Shown one piece after another: positions 21,637 to 33,626 of a stretch of 64,000 nt of DNA (the stretch's first letter is position 1; the number at the start of each line of letters is the position of its first letter). Below the pieces are notes generated by a model. It was not told the DNA's origin. It did not search any database and saw nothing but the letters and a program-made list of their open reading frames with translations. A program made the position numbers and the translations under genes. The DNA comes from Bathymodiolus brooksi (Eukaryota; Mollusca; Bivalvia; Mytilida; Modiolidae): NCBI GenBank assembly GCA_963680875.1, contig OY804577.1, positions 101,815,906 to 101,879,905 on the forward strand. The letters run 5' to 3'.

Positions 21637-22080
21637 CCTGTAGGCGCTCGTGGCATGGAATTACCCCCCACCCCCCCTTTTTTTTAAACTTTCTGTTTAC
21701 ACAGTTATTTTCAATAAAATTTCTTTATTGTTTCATCTCTTTTCTCTTAATTCCACTTGTTCGTGTCCATTTAAATCGCATGTTAACGGGAACTTACATG
21801 TGTCGACCCTTATGGGTAATAAGAGTATAGAGCCGACAAATGCAAGTTGCTTTTAACATAAGATTGTATGAATATGGACACGAACAAGTTAAATTAAGGA
21901 AAAAGAGATGAAATAATAATTTTTTTATTGAAAATAAATATGTAAACATCCCTGAAAAACGTATTTTAAAATATGTGCTTGACTTATTGAAGCGGGGGAT
22001 GAAACCCTCATTGAATCGGCCATTGTGTAAAAAAAAAAGTTAAAAAAGCGGGTGGTTATTCCGTGCTACGAGCGCCTGTG
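21637..22080. mobile_element. MITE with 9-10-bp target duplication, Mutator-like
   Basis: GTTTTGGACA occurs directly on both sides (21627-21636 and 22081-22090). The inverted ends share GGCGCTCGT.GCA.GGAAT. The interior is also palindromic (ACTTGTTCGTGTCCATTTAA against its complement). Long ends plus a 9-10-bp duplication suggest a non-autonomous Mutator-like element. Confidence 0.75.
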
Positions 22081-22090
22081 GTTTTGGACA

Positions 22091-22610
22091 GTAACTACAG
22101 ACCCTGAATATTATTGGAAGTTTGGAAGAATTGTTTGAAGATTTAATGCCGTGACATCCATTGCGATAAAAAAAAAATCGTCCGTCGCCAATTCTCCTAG
22201 AATATCTAAATCAGTTATAGTAGGTTTTAAACAAGGCATCAGTCCTACTAGACCAACGTATTTCAAGCAAGCCTTTGATTTTTCGCCGACCTTCGAATAT
22301 TCTGCCTTCTAAGCAAATCAAAAACCTTCAACATTTCTCGATTTCTTTCAATTTTCACTGCTCAACATTGAAACAACGTTATATTTCTACAATACCTATC
22401 ACATTCTCCTATCTACCTATAAACTTTGACAGTGTAAATGTTCATGTCTCTTAAGGTATCTACTTAAATTCCCTCAACAGAAGTTTTTACAAATAAATTA
22501 TCCGGCACCTCAAACAGCATACACCAAGTACAAAAAACACCACCAACAGTTTCGGAACAACAAAGCCACGGGCATTTTTCTAACCAGACATTATTGAATC
22601 GTTTGCTTAC
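22091..22610. other. Intergenic DNA, nothing recognised
   Basis: AT-rich sequence before the 39-bp minisatellite. No splice-bounded exon or repeat is recognised. Confidence 0.4.
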
Positions 22611-23190
22611 ACCTCTGATAGCAGTTGCCAGGAAAACGTAAGACCTTACACATCTGATAGCAGTTGCCAGGAAAACGTAAGACCTTACACCTCTGATAAC
22701 AGTTGCCAGGAAAACGTAAGACCTTACACCTCTGATAGCAGTTGCCAGGAAAACGTAAGACCTTACACCTCTGATAGCAGTTGCCAGGAAAACGTAAGAC
22801 CTTACACCTCTCAGTGATAGCAGTTGCCAGGAAAACGTAAGACCTTACACCTCTATAGCAGTTGCCAGGAAAACGTAAGACCTTACACCTCTGATAGCAG
22901 TTGCCAGGAAAACGTAAGACTTTACACCTCTGATAACAGTTGCCAGGAAAACGTAAGACCTTACACCTCTGATAACAGTTGCCAGGAAAACGTAAGACCT
23001 TACACCTCTGATAGCAGTTGCCAGGAAAACGTAAGACTTTACACCTCTGATAACAGTTGCCAGGAAAACGTAAGACCTTACACCTCTGATAACAGTTGGC
23101 AGGAAAACGTAAGACCTTACACCTCTGATAGCAATTGCCAGGAAAACGTAAGACCTAACACCTCTGATAGCAGTTGGCAGGAAAACGTAA
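22611..23190 (+). repeat. 39-bp coding-frame minisatellite
   Basis: About 15 copies of a 39-bp unit (CAGTTGCCAGGAAAACGTAA with CCTTACACCTCTGATAG). Because 39 is a multiple of three, the frame stays open and reads YTSDSSCQENVRP repeatedly. Two indels (near 22812 and 22853) break the frame early. Each unit contains a donor-like GAAAAC|GTAAGA. There is no convincing start context or flanking exon, so I treat it as a repeat and not a gene. Confidence 0.85.
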
Positions 23191-23860
23191 AGATTGTGGA
23201 AATGTCCAATAACATTTTAACAATTAATAGCTTTTCAGAAACGTTTGGTTGCTTAAAGATTTTTAAGTGATAATTCTCAGGCTGAAATCTGCATTTCGGT
23301 GCAGATATCCCAGTCTCGCTCAATGGCTGAATTGTTAATGCACTAAGTAACTAATCTATTAAAATCACATCTCTCACATGCTCCCCTTACTGATATGTAC
23401 GGCGATGTGTGAGATTTGAGGAAACACCATTACCGGTCACATGCGGCCTATAATGCCGTATCATGAACGAGTTTAAAAGTAATTTGACCCATTTTTGTGA
23501 CAAGGTTAATAGCTGTAGCATAGTCATATAAATGGGGAAATTACATAAACTACAGTCACAAATAAAATTGTTTATCAAATCACGGATATCAGTTCGTTCT
23601 TTTATCAACTGTTTATCAAACTTTATCAGCTAAAGATAGTGACCAGAGGGATGTGCAACGGCTGTTGCAAACACCAACATTAATTAGAGAAGTTGGAAGA
23701 GGCAGGGGGTTTAAGAGCGATACCAGTAAAGATGGTTACATTGTAGATTAAGTCGCTAATAGACTCGAGGTCACTAAGAAGTTAGGGTTATAAATATTTT
23801 TTACGTCAAAGCCACGATTTAGTTTTAATAATGGTTGATTTTTTATGGCTCCAACCAGGG
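23191..23860. other. Intergenic DNA, nothing recognised
   Basis: No gene or clear repeat. The ORFs present are short. Confidence 0.4.
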
Positions 23861-23970
23861 GCGGATCCAGGATTTTGTGTTAGGGGGGACGAAAGTAGGC
23901 GAGGGGTCTGGGGACCGCCTAAGGTCTCCAGCGGGTCCAGGGCAGAGCCGTGGTAGGGAACTCCTGGGAT
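23860..23970 (+). repeat. Fragment of a repeat with GGGGCGGATCCAGGATTTTG end
   Basis: The terminal text GGCGGATCCAGGATTT reappears in reverse at 37860-37880, at the end of a duplicated repeat. The G-rich stretch after it fits the C-rich stretch there. It looks like one end of a dispersed element. Confidence 0.55.
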
Positions 23971-24152
23971 TTTAGTATTTAGGAAGCTTTTTCGTCAGCA
24001 ATTTTGAAGCACTGTGAATGTGATGAAGTGTATTAAAACGCACGAATCTTCTCCAAAAAGTTTCAAATAGTTTCTAAGCAGTGAGTGTAAACTAAAGGGA
24101 GATGCCACTTGAAATTATCTATCTGGAGCTGTGACTCCCCTGATTTCTTTAT

Positions 24153-24715
24153 CACGCCGGGTATTCGTATACTCGGAACAGGTGCGGACACTTTGAACTC
24201 GGTGCAAGGTAGTTATTTTGAACGTTTTCATTGGCCAATTTTGAATTTTTGGACATTACAGACCGTGGAGCATACTTTGTTTGTATGATCCTGCTATTAA
24301 TAAGCATATTATATCATACCTATTAACAAAAAAAAAGAAAAGAAAGGGAAAAATCTTTTTTGTTTTGTTTGTATCATTCTGCTATTAATATACATGTACA
24401 TGTGTTTATGCTTGGTAATTAAGATGAATTGCATGTATACATGATGGGTAGATTGCTCTATGTCTTATGTAAATTGTGTTCAAATTGTTCCATCTTGTTG
24501 TTGGAGAGGATTTGTATAGGCATAGCCTGTTATCCAATCCTGTTGATTTATCAATAAAATATTTGAAATGAAAAAAAAATAAAATAAATGGAGCATGACG
24601 GCAACGGAACACGGAACAGCATGCTCCGCAGTCTGTAGTGTCCAAAAATTCAAAATTGACCAATGAAAACGTTCAAAATAACTAGCTTGCACCGAGTTTC
24701 CGAATACCCGGCGTG
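24153..24715. mobile_element. 563-bp MITE with long TIRs
   Basis: Inverted ends start CACGCCGGGTATTCG. Longer inner arms share TTTGAACGTTTTCATTGG and AATTTTGAATTTTTGGACA with their complements. No coding capacity and no clear target duplication. Confidence 0.7.
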
Positions 24716-25541
24716 CTATATTAGCCAATTTTCTCATGTTTCTCTGTTGAAAATGGGGTAATTTGTATTGAAGTGTTTGTAGAATGGATGGATTTTGATA
24801 AAATTAATGTCTAAGGGATTATACTATCACTTTGTTTTCTGATTAATCGTCGACTACTTCAAAAGTTCAAAAGTAATTAGATAAACAACTAAAAGGGCAA
24901 TGCAACGGGTAAGAATATATAATGATTTATTACATTTAACAGGCAAATGAATGAATGTTGATATGCTTAATAGAGGGACGGAAGACCCCCCCTTCTCTCT
25001 CTCTCTTTTCTTTTTTTTTAGGGGGGGGGGGGGGGGGGGGGCGAACGTGATTCTATCTTGTTTTATTTGACAATTTTTTGACAGTTTTTGACAATCTAAT
25101 ATGATGAGATTGTCGACAAATTTATTTAGATAAATTGAGTATCACTGTATATGGCACAGAAAGTTTATTTAACCTTGTTGGTTTTATTTGAGAATAGAGA
25201 ATACATGATTTTTACCGCGTGTCGAATAGTAATTTAGCGGGAAAATATTGTTTTTTTTTTTTTTGGATAAAGCCAGGTGATTGTTTTCAATAATGAAAAT
25301 TGGTATATTTTAGATCGTGATAGTTGTTAAGGTGTGTTTGAGTCATTCTCTAGACACCTGTTCGTGCGACAAGTCAAAATTTTCTAATAAAATTTTTGTT
25401 TGAACTTTAATTCATAATGTGTGCTATTCATATGATTTATTTATAGAGTATTTTAGACAATTTGTTTTTATATACATTTTTGAAGAAAATTCAGCATATT
25501 CAAAGTCAGTATATATGGTTCACACACTGTACCCAGTTATA
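24716..25541. other. Intergenic DNA with a 22-bp poly-G tract
   Basis: A C/T-rich run (24985-25019) leads into a long G run at 25021-25042. No gene is seen. Confidence 0.5.
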
Positions 25542-26380
25542 CCACAGGCACTCGAATTCCGGACCCCCTTTTTTCTCATTTGGTCCCTCCCGCGATTATG
25601 GTATGGATCTTTGTCTGGAAGTATATCTTTGAACCATTTATCCATATTTTACAACTCTCTCGTTCTACTAACTTTTGTTTCTAGGTCCAGCTGCCGTAGG
25701 GTGGGGAGAATAGATGATGTTGTTAGGTATAGATTGGTTTGTTGTTGAAGATTCAAGCAGAAAAGCGAAGCTGGTTGTTTCCTTGTATGTTGTTGGATTT
25801 TGTTTTATGTACAATATACCACAGGCACTCGAATTCCGGACCCCCCCTTTTTCCTCATTTGGTCCCTCCCGCGATTATGCTATGGATTTTTGTCTGGAAG
25901 TATATCTTTGAACCATTTATCCATATTTTACAACATTTCGTGTTACAACTCTCTCGTTCTACTAACTTTTGTTTCTAGGTCCAGCTGCCGTATTACTTAT
26001 ATATACATAAAGGTATGAAACAATCGTCAAAATACAAAGAGGGAATCCTCGCTTCGACTCGATATTTTACAATAACGCGCCAGTTTTAAAAAGGACCTTC
26101 GCTTGTCCTCGTCTCAAAAATGATTTCCCTTCATTCCTATCTAGTTTATACGTACGAACAACAAATATTTATTGACGAAATTCAAGTTTATTCTCAACGA
26201 CACATCCAACTTTCCTCCACTCGTGCCCATTCAGGAGGTCAGCCGAACATATTTTGTTTCGCGCTATTTCATTGGTCGGAAAGATTTTCGGAACTTTTTT
26301 AGCTTGTTCTTCGCTATGCACGGCCAATCCATTTCGTATCGAGAGGCCTATTAAGCGGGAGTTTTAAATAAGAATAAAAG
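25542..26380 (+). repeat. Left arm of an inverted ~0.9-kb repeat, with internal duplication
   Basis: Starts ACCACAGGCACTCGAATTCC. A ~150-bp leading segment is repeated at 25822-26000, followed by AAACAATCGTCAAAATACAA and on to AGGCCTATTAAGCGGGAGTT near 26360. The whole is matched in reverse at 27650-28486 and directly at 29500-30420. The long-looking ORFs across it are not conserved in frame between copies. Confidence 0.75.
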
Positions 26381-27640
26381 TGGAAAGTAAACCTTTTCAG
26401 CCAATGTGTTATATAGGCACCAGAAAAAAATGACGAACCTAGTGACATGGTAAGAATATTGTTTGAAATGGAAAAATGCACTTCAAACATAAATTTTGAC
26501 GGATGACCATTTGATCACAGAAAAGATCAGAGAGAAAGGGACACTAGTTATCATAAAGCCAAAAAATCTCTTTTCTAGGCTTGTCAAAAAATAAAAATGA
26601 GTTAACGCTCCTCAACCCCTATCCCAGCAACAACAAAAAGACAGTGTACATAAGTAAACCCCTTGTAAATTGTAGCTTTCATAATTCCCCTCTTCTGCCT
26701 TAGAAACAGGTATATGTAAATATGCCTCAAAAGAAATTTTTGCATTAAAGGGATTAGTAAGTAAGTAAGTAAGTAAGTAAATTTTATTTAGAGTCAGTAT
26801 ATATATACATAGACAACAAATCAACATGAGCCCTAAAGTGCTCTTAAACCGACTATACAGATATAAACATAACAACTTATGTCAAGCACTACATAAAATA
26901 ATAGCAATTACAGTACATTTAAACAAACATGCAAAATAGATGTACTATTGGCAATCACAAACAGCAATCCATGTGGCAAGTGCCTCTCTAGACAGCTGTT
27001 TGCAATCACCAACAGCAACTCAGTAGCAATAAAAAAGCAAAAATATGTTAAGAATAATCAATGATGGAAAAACATTTTGTATTTCTTCTCTGTTTAGGGA
27101 GTTACGTGTAAAATTCCAACTGTAATGGCCTTTGCAAAAAACATAGGAAAGAACAAAATATTCTTTAATTTACATGGGGGGGAGCATCAACTTTTTTGTC
27201 CCTAGGCTCATCACAAATAATTAATGACCCCCCCCCAAAAAAAAATAATAAAAAAAAACAAGAAAAAAAACCCCTCTTAATGCAATTTCTGATGCCCAGT
27301 TTTGATTTAAACAGTTAAAATAAGTAAAACATGCAGGTGTGCATTTTTAGTACTAAATGTTCCAATAAACCAATAAAAAAATACAACACAAATTTTGTCC
27401 CCCCCCCCCCCCCAAAAGAGTACATTAGACCCAAAAATAATACGTGTCTAGGTACAAAAACATTTTTGTGAGTAATTACCCCCCCCCCTTTTTTTTACAT
27501 CCACAATTTTAGGTGTGTATTGTTCAAACTAGAATTTTTATAATATTTCTTTCAGCTACAGAAAGAATTAAAGATCATAATTTGTTGCGATACTCATGAA
27601 AAGTTCTAATTATGTTATTTACCTGAAAAATAGAATGGAT
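26381..27640. other. Spacer between inverted arms, with homopolymer and GTAA repeats
   Basis: Holds a (GTAA)n microsatellite at 26757-26780 next to TTTTATTTAGAGTCAG, which looks like a LINE-type tail on the minus strand. Long C runs occur near 27230, 27400 and 27480. No gene is seen. Confidence 0.5.
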
Positions 27641-27649
27641 ATGGGTAAA

Positions 27650-28486
27650 TGTACATCATGTATATTGTACATAAAACAAAAATCCAACAACATACAAGGA
27701 AACAACCAGCTTCGCTTTTCTGCTTGAATCTTCAACAACAAACCAATATATACCTAACAACATCATCTATTCTCCCCCCCCCCCCCCACCCCCTTTCTCC
27801 AAAAAAAAGAAGAAAAAAAAGTTCATCAACAGAGTCCTAGATTTAATCTGCCGTGTACTTCTCGTCCTTGTTCTTTGAAAGTTTTGCCAAAATAACAGAA
27901 TTTTTGTTGAAACTTGTATTCTTTTATTCTTATTTAAAACTCCCGCTTAATAGGCCTCTCGATACGAAATGGATTGGCCGTGCATAGCGAAGAACAAGAT
28001 AACAAAGTTCCGAAAATCTTTCCGACCAATGGAATAGCGCGAAACAAAATATGTTCGGCTGACCTCCTGAATGGGCACGAGTGGAGGAAAGTTGGATGTG
28101 TCGTCGAGAATAAACTTGAATTTCGTCAATAAATATTTGTTGTTCGTACGTATTTATAAACTAGATAGGAATGAAGGGAAATCATTTTTGAGACGAGGAC
28201 AAGCGAAGGTCCTTTTTAAAACTGGCACGTTATTGTAAAATATCGAGTCGAAGCGAGGATTCCCTCTTTGTATTTTGACGATTGTTCCATACCTTTATGT
28301 ATATATAAGTAATACGGCAGCTGGACCTAGAAACAAAAGTTAGTAGAACGAGAGAGTTGTAACACGAAATGTTGTAAAATATGGATAAATGGTTCAAAGA
28401 TATACTTCCAGACAAAGATCCATACCATAATCGCGGGAGGGACCAAATGAGGAAAAAGGGGGGTCCGGAATTCGAGTGCCTGTGGT
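27650..28486 (-). repeat. Right arm of the inverted repeat
   Basis: Reverse complement of the left arm, from the 25690-25815 text through to ACTCGAATTCCGG at 28468-28480. An additional segment (27810-27930) is shared with the third copy at 30205-30310. The flank GAATACCCTAAACATACC after 28486 is also shared with the third copy, so flanking DNA was duplicated too. Confidence 0.75.
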
Positions 28487-28529
28487 GAATACCCTAAACA
28501 TACCAATTAACCATAAATAGCGTGGTTCG

Positions 28530-28660
28530 TATTATGCTATGGATCTTTGTCTGGAAGTATATCTTTGAACCATTTATCCATATTTTACAACATTTCGTGT
28601 TACAACTCTCTTGTTCTACTAACTTTTGTTTCTAGGTCCAGCTGCCGTATTACTTATCGT
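28530..28660 (+). repeat. Partial copy of the same repeat
   Basis: CTTTGTCTGGAAGTATATCT to TAGGTCCAGCTGCCGTATTA matches the leading segment at 25600-25690. Confidence 0.7.
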
Positions 28661-28671
28661 CACGGTATGTT

Positions 28672-29295
28672 TTTTCGTGCGTCATCTGTTTTCGTGGTAT
28701 CCATTTTATTTTGATTTCCACAGCGCATGCATTATTTTTGACGTGTCTTCCGGTTTCTATTTATGGAACATAAACAATACGAAAGCTGACATCTGTAAAA
28801 AATGATAAAGTTTACTATTAAAGACGTAAGTACCAAAAACAGTGAACCTACCTACTGAACCATACTTTTTGTAATGCCAAAAATGTACTTCATTTATAAA
28901 GTAGCTGGAAAAAAATCCAGAAGGGCTATATGAAATTTAACTATGTCGTCTGCCTCTCAGACACCTGCTCTTCCTGTCATGTAACTATCAACTATCATGG
29001 GGTCACTGATCGTATTTGTAAACAAAAGAGCCGACTGAAATGTGCCTGTTTCTTTTTTAAAATACATGTCACTTTGCAGTGCATTGTGGTTTCAGCACTA
29101 AGAAAAACATCAAAAGTAAACACAATTTTGAAAGTGGTCATTTTTAAACATTCTGTTATTTTATTTAGATGTAGTATGATTTGGTAGATGGCCAGAACCA
29201 TGAAATTTTAAAACCAGCCATTTCCGGATTTTATATTCGTCTCCATCCCGTATATCGGCCTTGTTTTTATTTTCCACGGAAACAGATGACGCCAT
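28672..29295. other. Possible degenerate inverted-repeat element
   Basis: GCGTCATCTGTTTTCGTGG at 28679 is matched by CCACGGAAACAGATGACGCC at 29275. The interior is AT-rich and non-coding, with no clear target duplication. Confidence 0.4.
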
Positions 29296-29499
29296 TTTAC
29301 TGACAACAAAAGTTGCCAGGTAATCGAGATTATATTAAAATACAAGAATGGCTTTAAAAACAATCTTATGTACAAAGAAATATTTAATTAGCCATTCTTT
29401 GAAAATTCCAATCGTCATATGAATGAAGGGTTAACACTGTTAATCGCTATATCGGAAAATCGATAATAGTACGAAAACCCATAACACGATGATATATAT

Positions 29500-30420
29500 A
29501 CATAAAGGTATGAAACAATCGTCAAAATACAAAGAGGGAATCCTCGCTTCGACTCGATATTTTACAATAACGCGCCAGTTTTAAAAAGGACCTTCGCTTG
29601 TCCTCGTCTCAAAAATGATTTCCCTTCATTCCTATCTAGTTTATACGTACGAACAACAAATATTTATTGACGAAATTCAAATTTATTCTCGACGACACAT
29701 CCAGCTTTCCTCCACTCGTGCCCATTCAGGAGCAATCGTAATTACTCGGCCATTTTCGCTACCCTGCAAATAACCTCGTATGCATTAGGCGTATAAATCG
29801 CACTACTTTTCACATGTCAGTTACATGAAAGTTTGATAAAGTTATATTTTAAGCGATTTTCTATATTTCAATTAAAGTTTTAATTAATTTTGCATGATTA
29901 GATATTACTTAGTATATCTTCCATCTTGGATTTTCGTGGACTATATTTTTGTGCGGCTTAACTTAACTTAACTTCCGGCAAACAATTTAAGAAGAATTTC
30001 TACTATGTACGTACGAGGTTATTTGCAGGGTAACGAGAATGGCCGAGTAGTTACGATTGCATTCAGGAGGTCAGCCGAACATATTTTGTTTCGCGCTATT
30101 TCATTGGTCGGAAAGATTTTCGGAACTTTTTTAGCTTGTTCTTCGCTATGCACGGCCAATCCATTTCGTATCGAGAGGCCTATTAAGCGGGAGTTTTAAA
30201 TAAGAATAAAAGAATACAAGTTTCAACAAAAATACTGTTATTTTGGCAAAACTTTCAAAGAACAAGCACGAGAAGTACACGGCAGATTAAATCTAGGACT
30301 CTGTTGATGAACTTTTTTTTCTTCTTTTTTTTTGGAGACAAAGATCCATACCATAATCGCGGGAGGGACCAAATGAGGAAAAAGGGGGGTCCGGAATTCG
30401 AGTGCCTGTGGTGAATACCC
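29500..30420 (+). repeat. Third copy of the ~0.9-kb repeat, split by a MITE
   Basis: 29505-29731 and 30061-30420 match 26008-26380 and the reverse of 27810-28486. The split at 29732 is caused by a younger insertion with an 8-bp duplication. Confidence 0.78.
29732..30060. mobile_element. 329-bp MITE with 8-bp target duplication
   Basis: ATTCAGGA flanks both sides (29724-29731 and 30061-30068). The TIRs (~55 bp) start GCAATCGTAA and share CTCGGCCATT and CCCTGCAAATAACCTCGTA with their complements. The uninterrupted site is visible in the sister copies at 26228-26238 and 28065-28075. An 8-bp duplication is typical of hAT-type transposition. Confidence 0.88.
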
Positions 30421-31484
30421 TAAACATACCAATTAACCATAAATAGCGTGGTTCGTATATTGGTCTCATGATTGTGACATGGTAGGAATTCATCAAAACA
30501 TATTTGTATACATATTTTTGCGCGATATAGTATAATACAGCATTTGTAACAAACGAAATTTAACCGTGCCAAGAAATTGCCTCCGGTGAAATTTTGCAAA
30601 CACCCCACTGAGCCAATTACATGGATGATTACCATCACCTACTAATCTATGATAACTGTTGAAGATTGAAGCAATGTGAAGATTGAAGCAATTCACATAG
30701 TAATCAACATATTTATAAATCTGAAAGTTTGACCCGTCTTAGATCAGCCAAGTAGCCTCTCAGTAATAAATAATTGTGTAGAAGAATTTATTTCTGTTTT
30801 CTTTGTTGAAAAGAAAAGTTCTTTTAAACGACGAGATTCTGAATAAATATTTTAAGGACAGCATATATATATAAATATGATATTCTTATATTTACGCCAT
30901 AGTTTACAAAATTGTTACTAAGCGACTAGCATAATCTCAGTTTAAAATTTTTCATTTTAATTCAGAAGTCATAAGAAAATGAGTATAAAATTTGATTTGC
31001 TTTTTATTTTTTATTGTGTTTTAAACAAAATTAGGATGAAAATTCACACAGATATTAGATATTACTTTTGGTTCGAGTCTATAATATTTACAAAAGCAAA
31101 GGTACCTTCAGGGTATTAAAATAAAATCTGCAAAACGTGCCTAAATTGTTTACGGGGTAAATTTCTATCACTGTTTAAAATTGTTTTAAATGCTATTTTA
31201 TTACTAATTTCGTTTTAAGATTCTATTAAAGAAAATCATAATAAAATTCATAATATTTGTCACCTTAGTAAACCTCTTTTCTACTGGTACCATTATATTT
31301 ATATAACATATAAACAAGTGCATACAGATTAAGAAACCAGTCTTACAACAAGTCAATAGAGGGAAAACAAATTATTTCCAATGTAAATATCAAAACTTTA
31401 TACCGACGACTATCAACATGTGAGAACACAAAAAAGAATTGAACGCTCGTAGTTTCCCACAGACGATTCTAATTTTGCTGATCG
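30421..31484. other. Intergenic AT-rich DNA, nothing recognised
   Basis: No exon, repeat or RNA gene is recognised. Confidence 0.4.
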
Positions 31485-31485
31485 A

Positions 31486-32856
31486 TTGTATACAAAATTA
31501 CTAGAAAATTATTTGACAGGCCGTAAGCAACAAATCAAACTTCAAGGGGTGGTCAGTGGTTGGCAAATTTTACAGAAAGGTGTTCCCCAAGGCTCCATAA
31601 TGGGGCCCTTGCTTTTTAACATTTTTATAAACGATATATTTTACTTCATTGGACATGGAACATTGTACAACTATGCTGATGACAACACCCTATCATATGC
31701 AGATCAAGATTATAATACCTTAATTAATGTTTTAGAAAAAGAAAGCTCTATTTTAATTGAATGGTTTAATTTTAATTGTATGCAAGCCAACCCAGATAAA
31801 TTTCAAGCTATTGCTGTTGGGAAGAAAACTTATGCAAAAGAACCTGTTTTTAATATTGAGTCTGTTAATATATCTTTCCTCTCTTCATGTCTTTCCTCTC
31901 TTCATGACAAATATGTTGTCGTTCCTGCGGACAAGGCTTCCAACAATATCGTGTTTGTATGTAAATCATATTACTTCGAATGTCTAATCAAGGAATTAGG
32001 CATAAATAGCAACACCTCTAGTAATACCACATACAAACCAACTTCGTTCGACAAAGATGAAATCCTAGCTAACCACAGATCATTCATGACCTCTTTAAAC
32101 ATTCCCTCTGGTAAAGAGTCTGAGGATTTACCCTATTTATATTGGATACCTAAACTCCATAAGACACCATACAAAGAAAGGTACATAGCGGGATCATCAA
32201 CTTGTTCGACGAAAGAATTGTCTATTCACCTGACAAAGATTCTGTCTACAGTAAAAGAGGGACAACAGAAATATTGTGAAACTGTTTACTCGCGTAGTGG
32301 CATAAATCACATGTGGATTTTGAAAAACTCTAAAGATCTTTTGGATAACCTGAAATCAAGATCTTTCTCTCAGGTATCCTCCATCAAAACTTTTGATTTT
32401 TCAACTCTATATACCACCCTACCGCATGACAAATTAAAAACCCGCTTAAAAGAAACAATTCATAAAGCTTTTAGTCATAGAAACTATGGCTCAAAATTTG
32501 TTGTGTTAGGCTACAATTCCACATATTTTTCAAACAAAATTCATAAAGGTAAAACATGCTACTCCGAGGAACAAGTGATCAGTATGCTGGAGTTCCTCAT
32601 CGATAACATATTTGTCTCCTTTGGAGGGACACTGTTTCAGCAGGTCGTCGGCATACCAATGGGTACGAATTGTGCCCCTCTTCTAGCCGATTTATTTTTA
32701 TACTCATACGAGTCGGAGTTTCTTCAAAAGCTTGTAAAAGATAAGAAGATTCATGAAGCTAGAGCCTTTAATTTCACATACAGGTATATTGATGACGTTT
32801 TATCTATCAATAATTCTAGATTTGCAGAATTTCTTCCATTGATATATCCTCCATAG
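31486..32856 (+). pseudogene. 456-aa chimeric ORF: LINE RT fused by insertion to Penelope-like RT
   Basis: The first ~130 residues are LINE RT (YADD motif). From about residue 131 the sequence becomes Penelope-like RT: VVVPADKASNNIVFVCK, WIPKLHK, FDFSTLYTTLP, GIPMGTNCAPLLADLFLYSY and the catalytic YIDD (RYIDDVLS). It stops at 32856 (PP then TAG) where related elements continue, and the reading resumes in another frame at 32857-33267. The join is an insertion accident that happens to keep frame, not a real gene. Confidence 0.8.
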
Positions 32857-33626
32857 CTGGAAGTTAAAGAGACCACCGATACAGCTTCGTCCGCATCATT
32901 TTTGGACTTATACCTCGAATTTGACGACAGTGGTCAACTCAGTACTAAAATTTATGATAAGCGGGACGACTTCAATTTTAAAATCATAAATTTTCCAAAC
33001 ATGTGCAGCAATATACCAGCTTCTCCTGCATATGGTGTTTACATCTCGCAATTGATTCGCTATGCAAGGGCCAGTAGCAATTATTCTGATTTCCTGAAAC
33101 GTCATCTTCATCTGAGAAACAGGCTACTGGACCAGGGCTATAAAAAGATTCGCCTTATTCGATCTCTTAAAAAGTTTATATTCCGATACCAATATCTTGT
33201 CGAAATATATTCCGTCTCTGCAGAAATAATTATAAGCGATGCATTTTCATATAGTGAAAATGTATAAAGATAAAGAAGTCCAAAATGTCAAGAATTTTTT
33301 TGTCAATGTGTGACGTAAAAGTATTTTTGACATTTACGTCACCGAATATGGTACTGCTTTGACAACTATTTTACCTATTTTGTTCCTGTATTTAAATACT
33401 GTTACAGTGACAGCCGGAACCTTTGAACCGTAATGAGAGCGGGAGGTTTGGCGCCTTAAAATCTGATTCAACCCACCATTTCTTTAGAAATGCCTGTACC
33501 AAGTCAGGGTCATTACGGTTTTCACAGTTTTCCGGTTGTTGACTGATTTTGTCTGTTTATATAATTATGAGTTTTGACTTTCCCTTTATAAGATTGTTCG
33601 GAGTTCGGTAATTTTGTTATTACCTT
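31875..33626 (+). mobile_element. 5'-truncated Penelope-like retroelement
   Basis: Inserted inside the LINE, with TATATC at both edges (around 31869-31874 and 33627-33632) as a likely short target duplication. The RT core is as described for the chimeric ORF. The continuation at 32902-33267 has YDKRDDFNF and PAYGVYISQLIRYARA, typical of this RT group. No GIY-YIG endonuclease is visible. A 17-bp repeat (TTTCCTCTCTTCATG-type) sits at the 5' junction. The 3' UTR (33495-33626) recurs alone at 59825-59960. Confidence 0.78.

Noticed and set aside
22824..23270. 148-aa repetitive ORF as a gene
   Set aside because: Frame is open only because the 39-bp unit is a multiple of three; earlier units are broken by indels and no start or splice context supports it.
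25419..26354. Series of 60-109-aa ORFs
   Set aside because: They lie in a dispersed repeat whose other copies (27650-28486, 29500-30420) do not conserve the frame.
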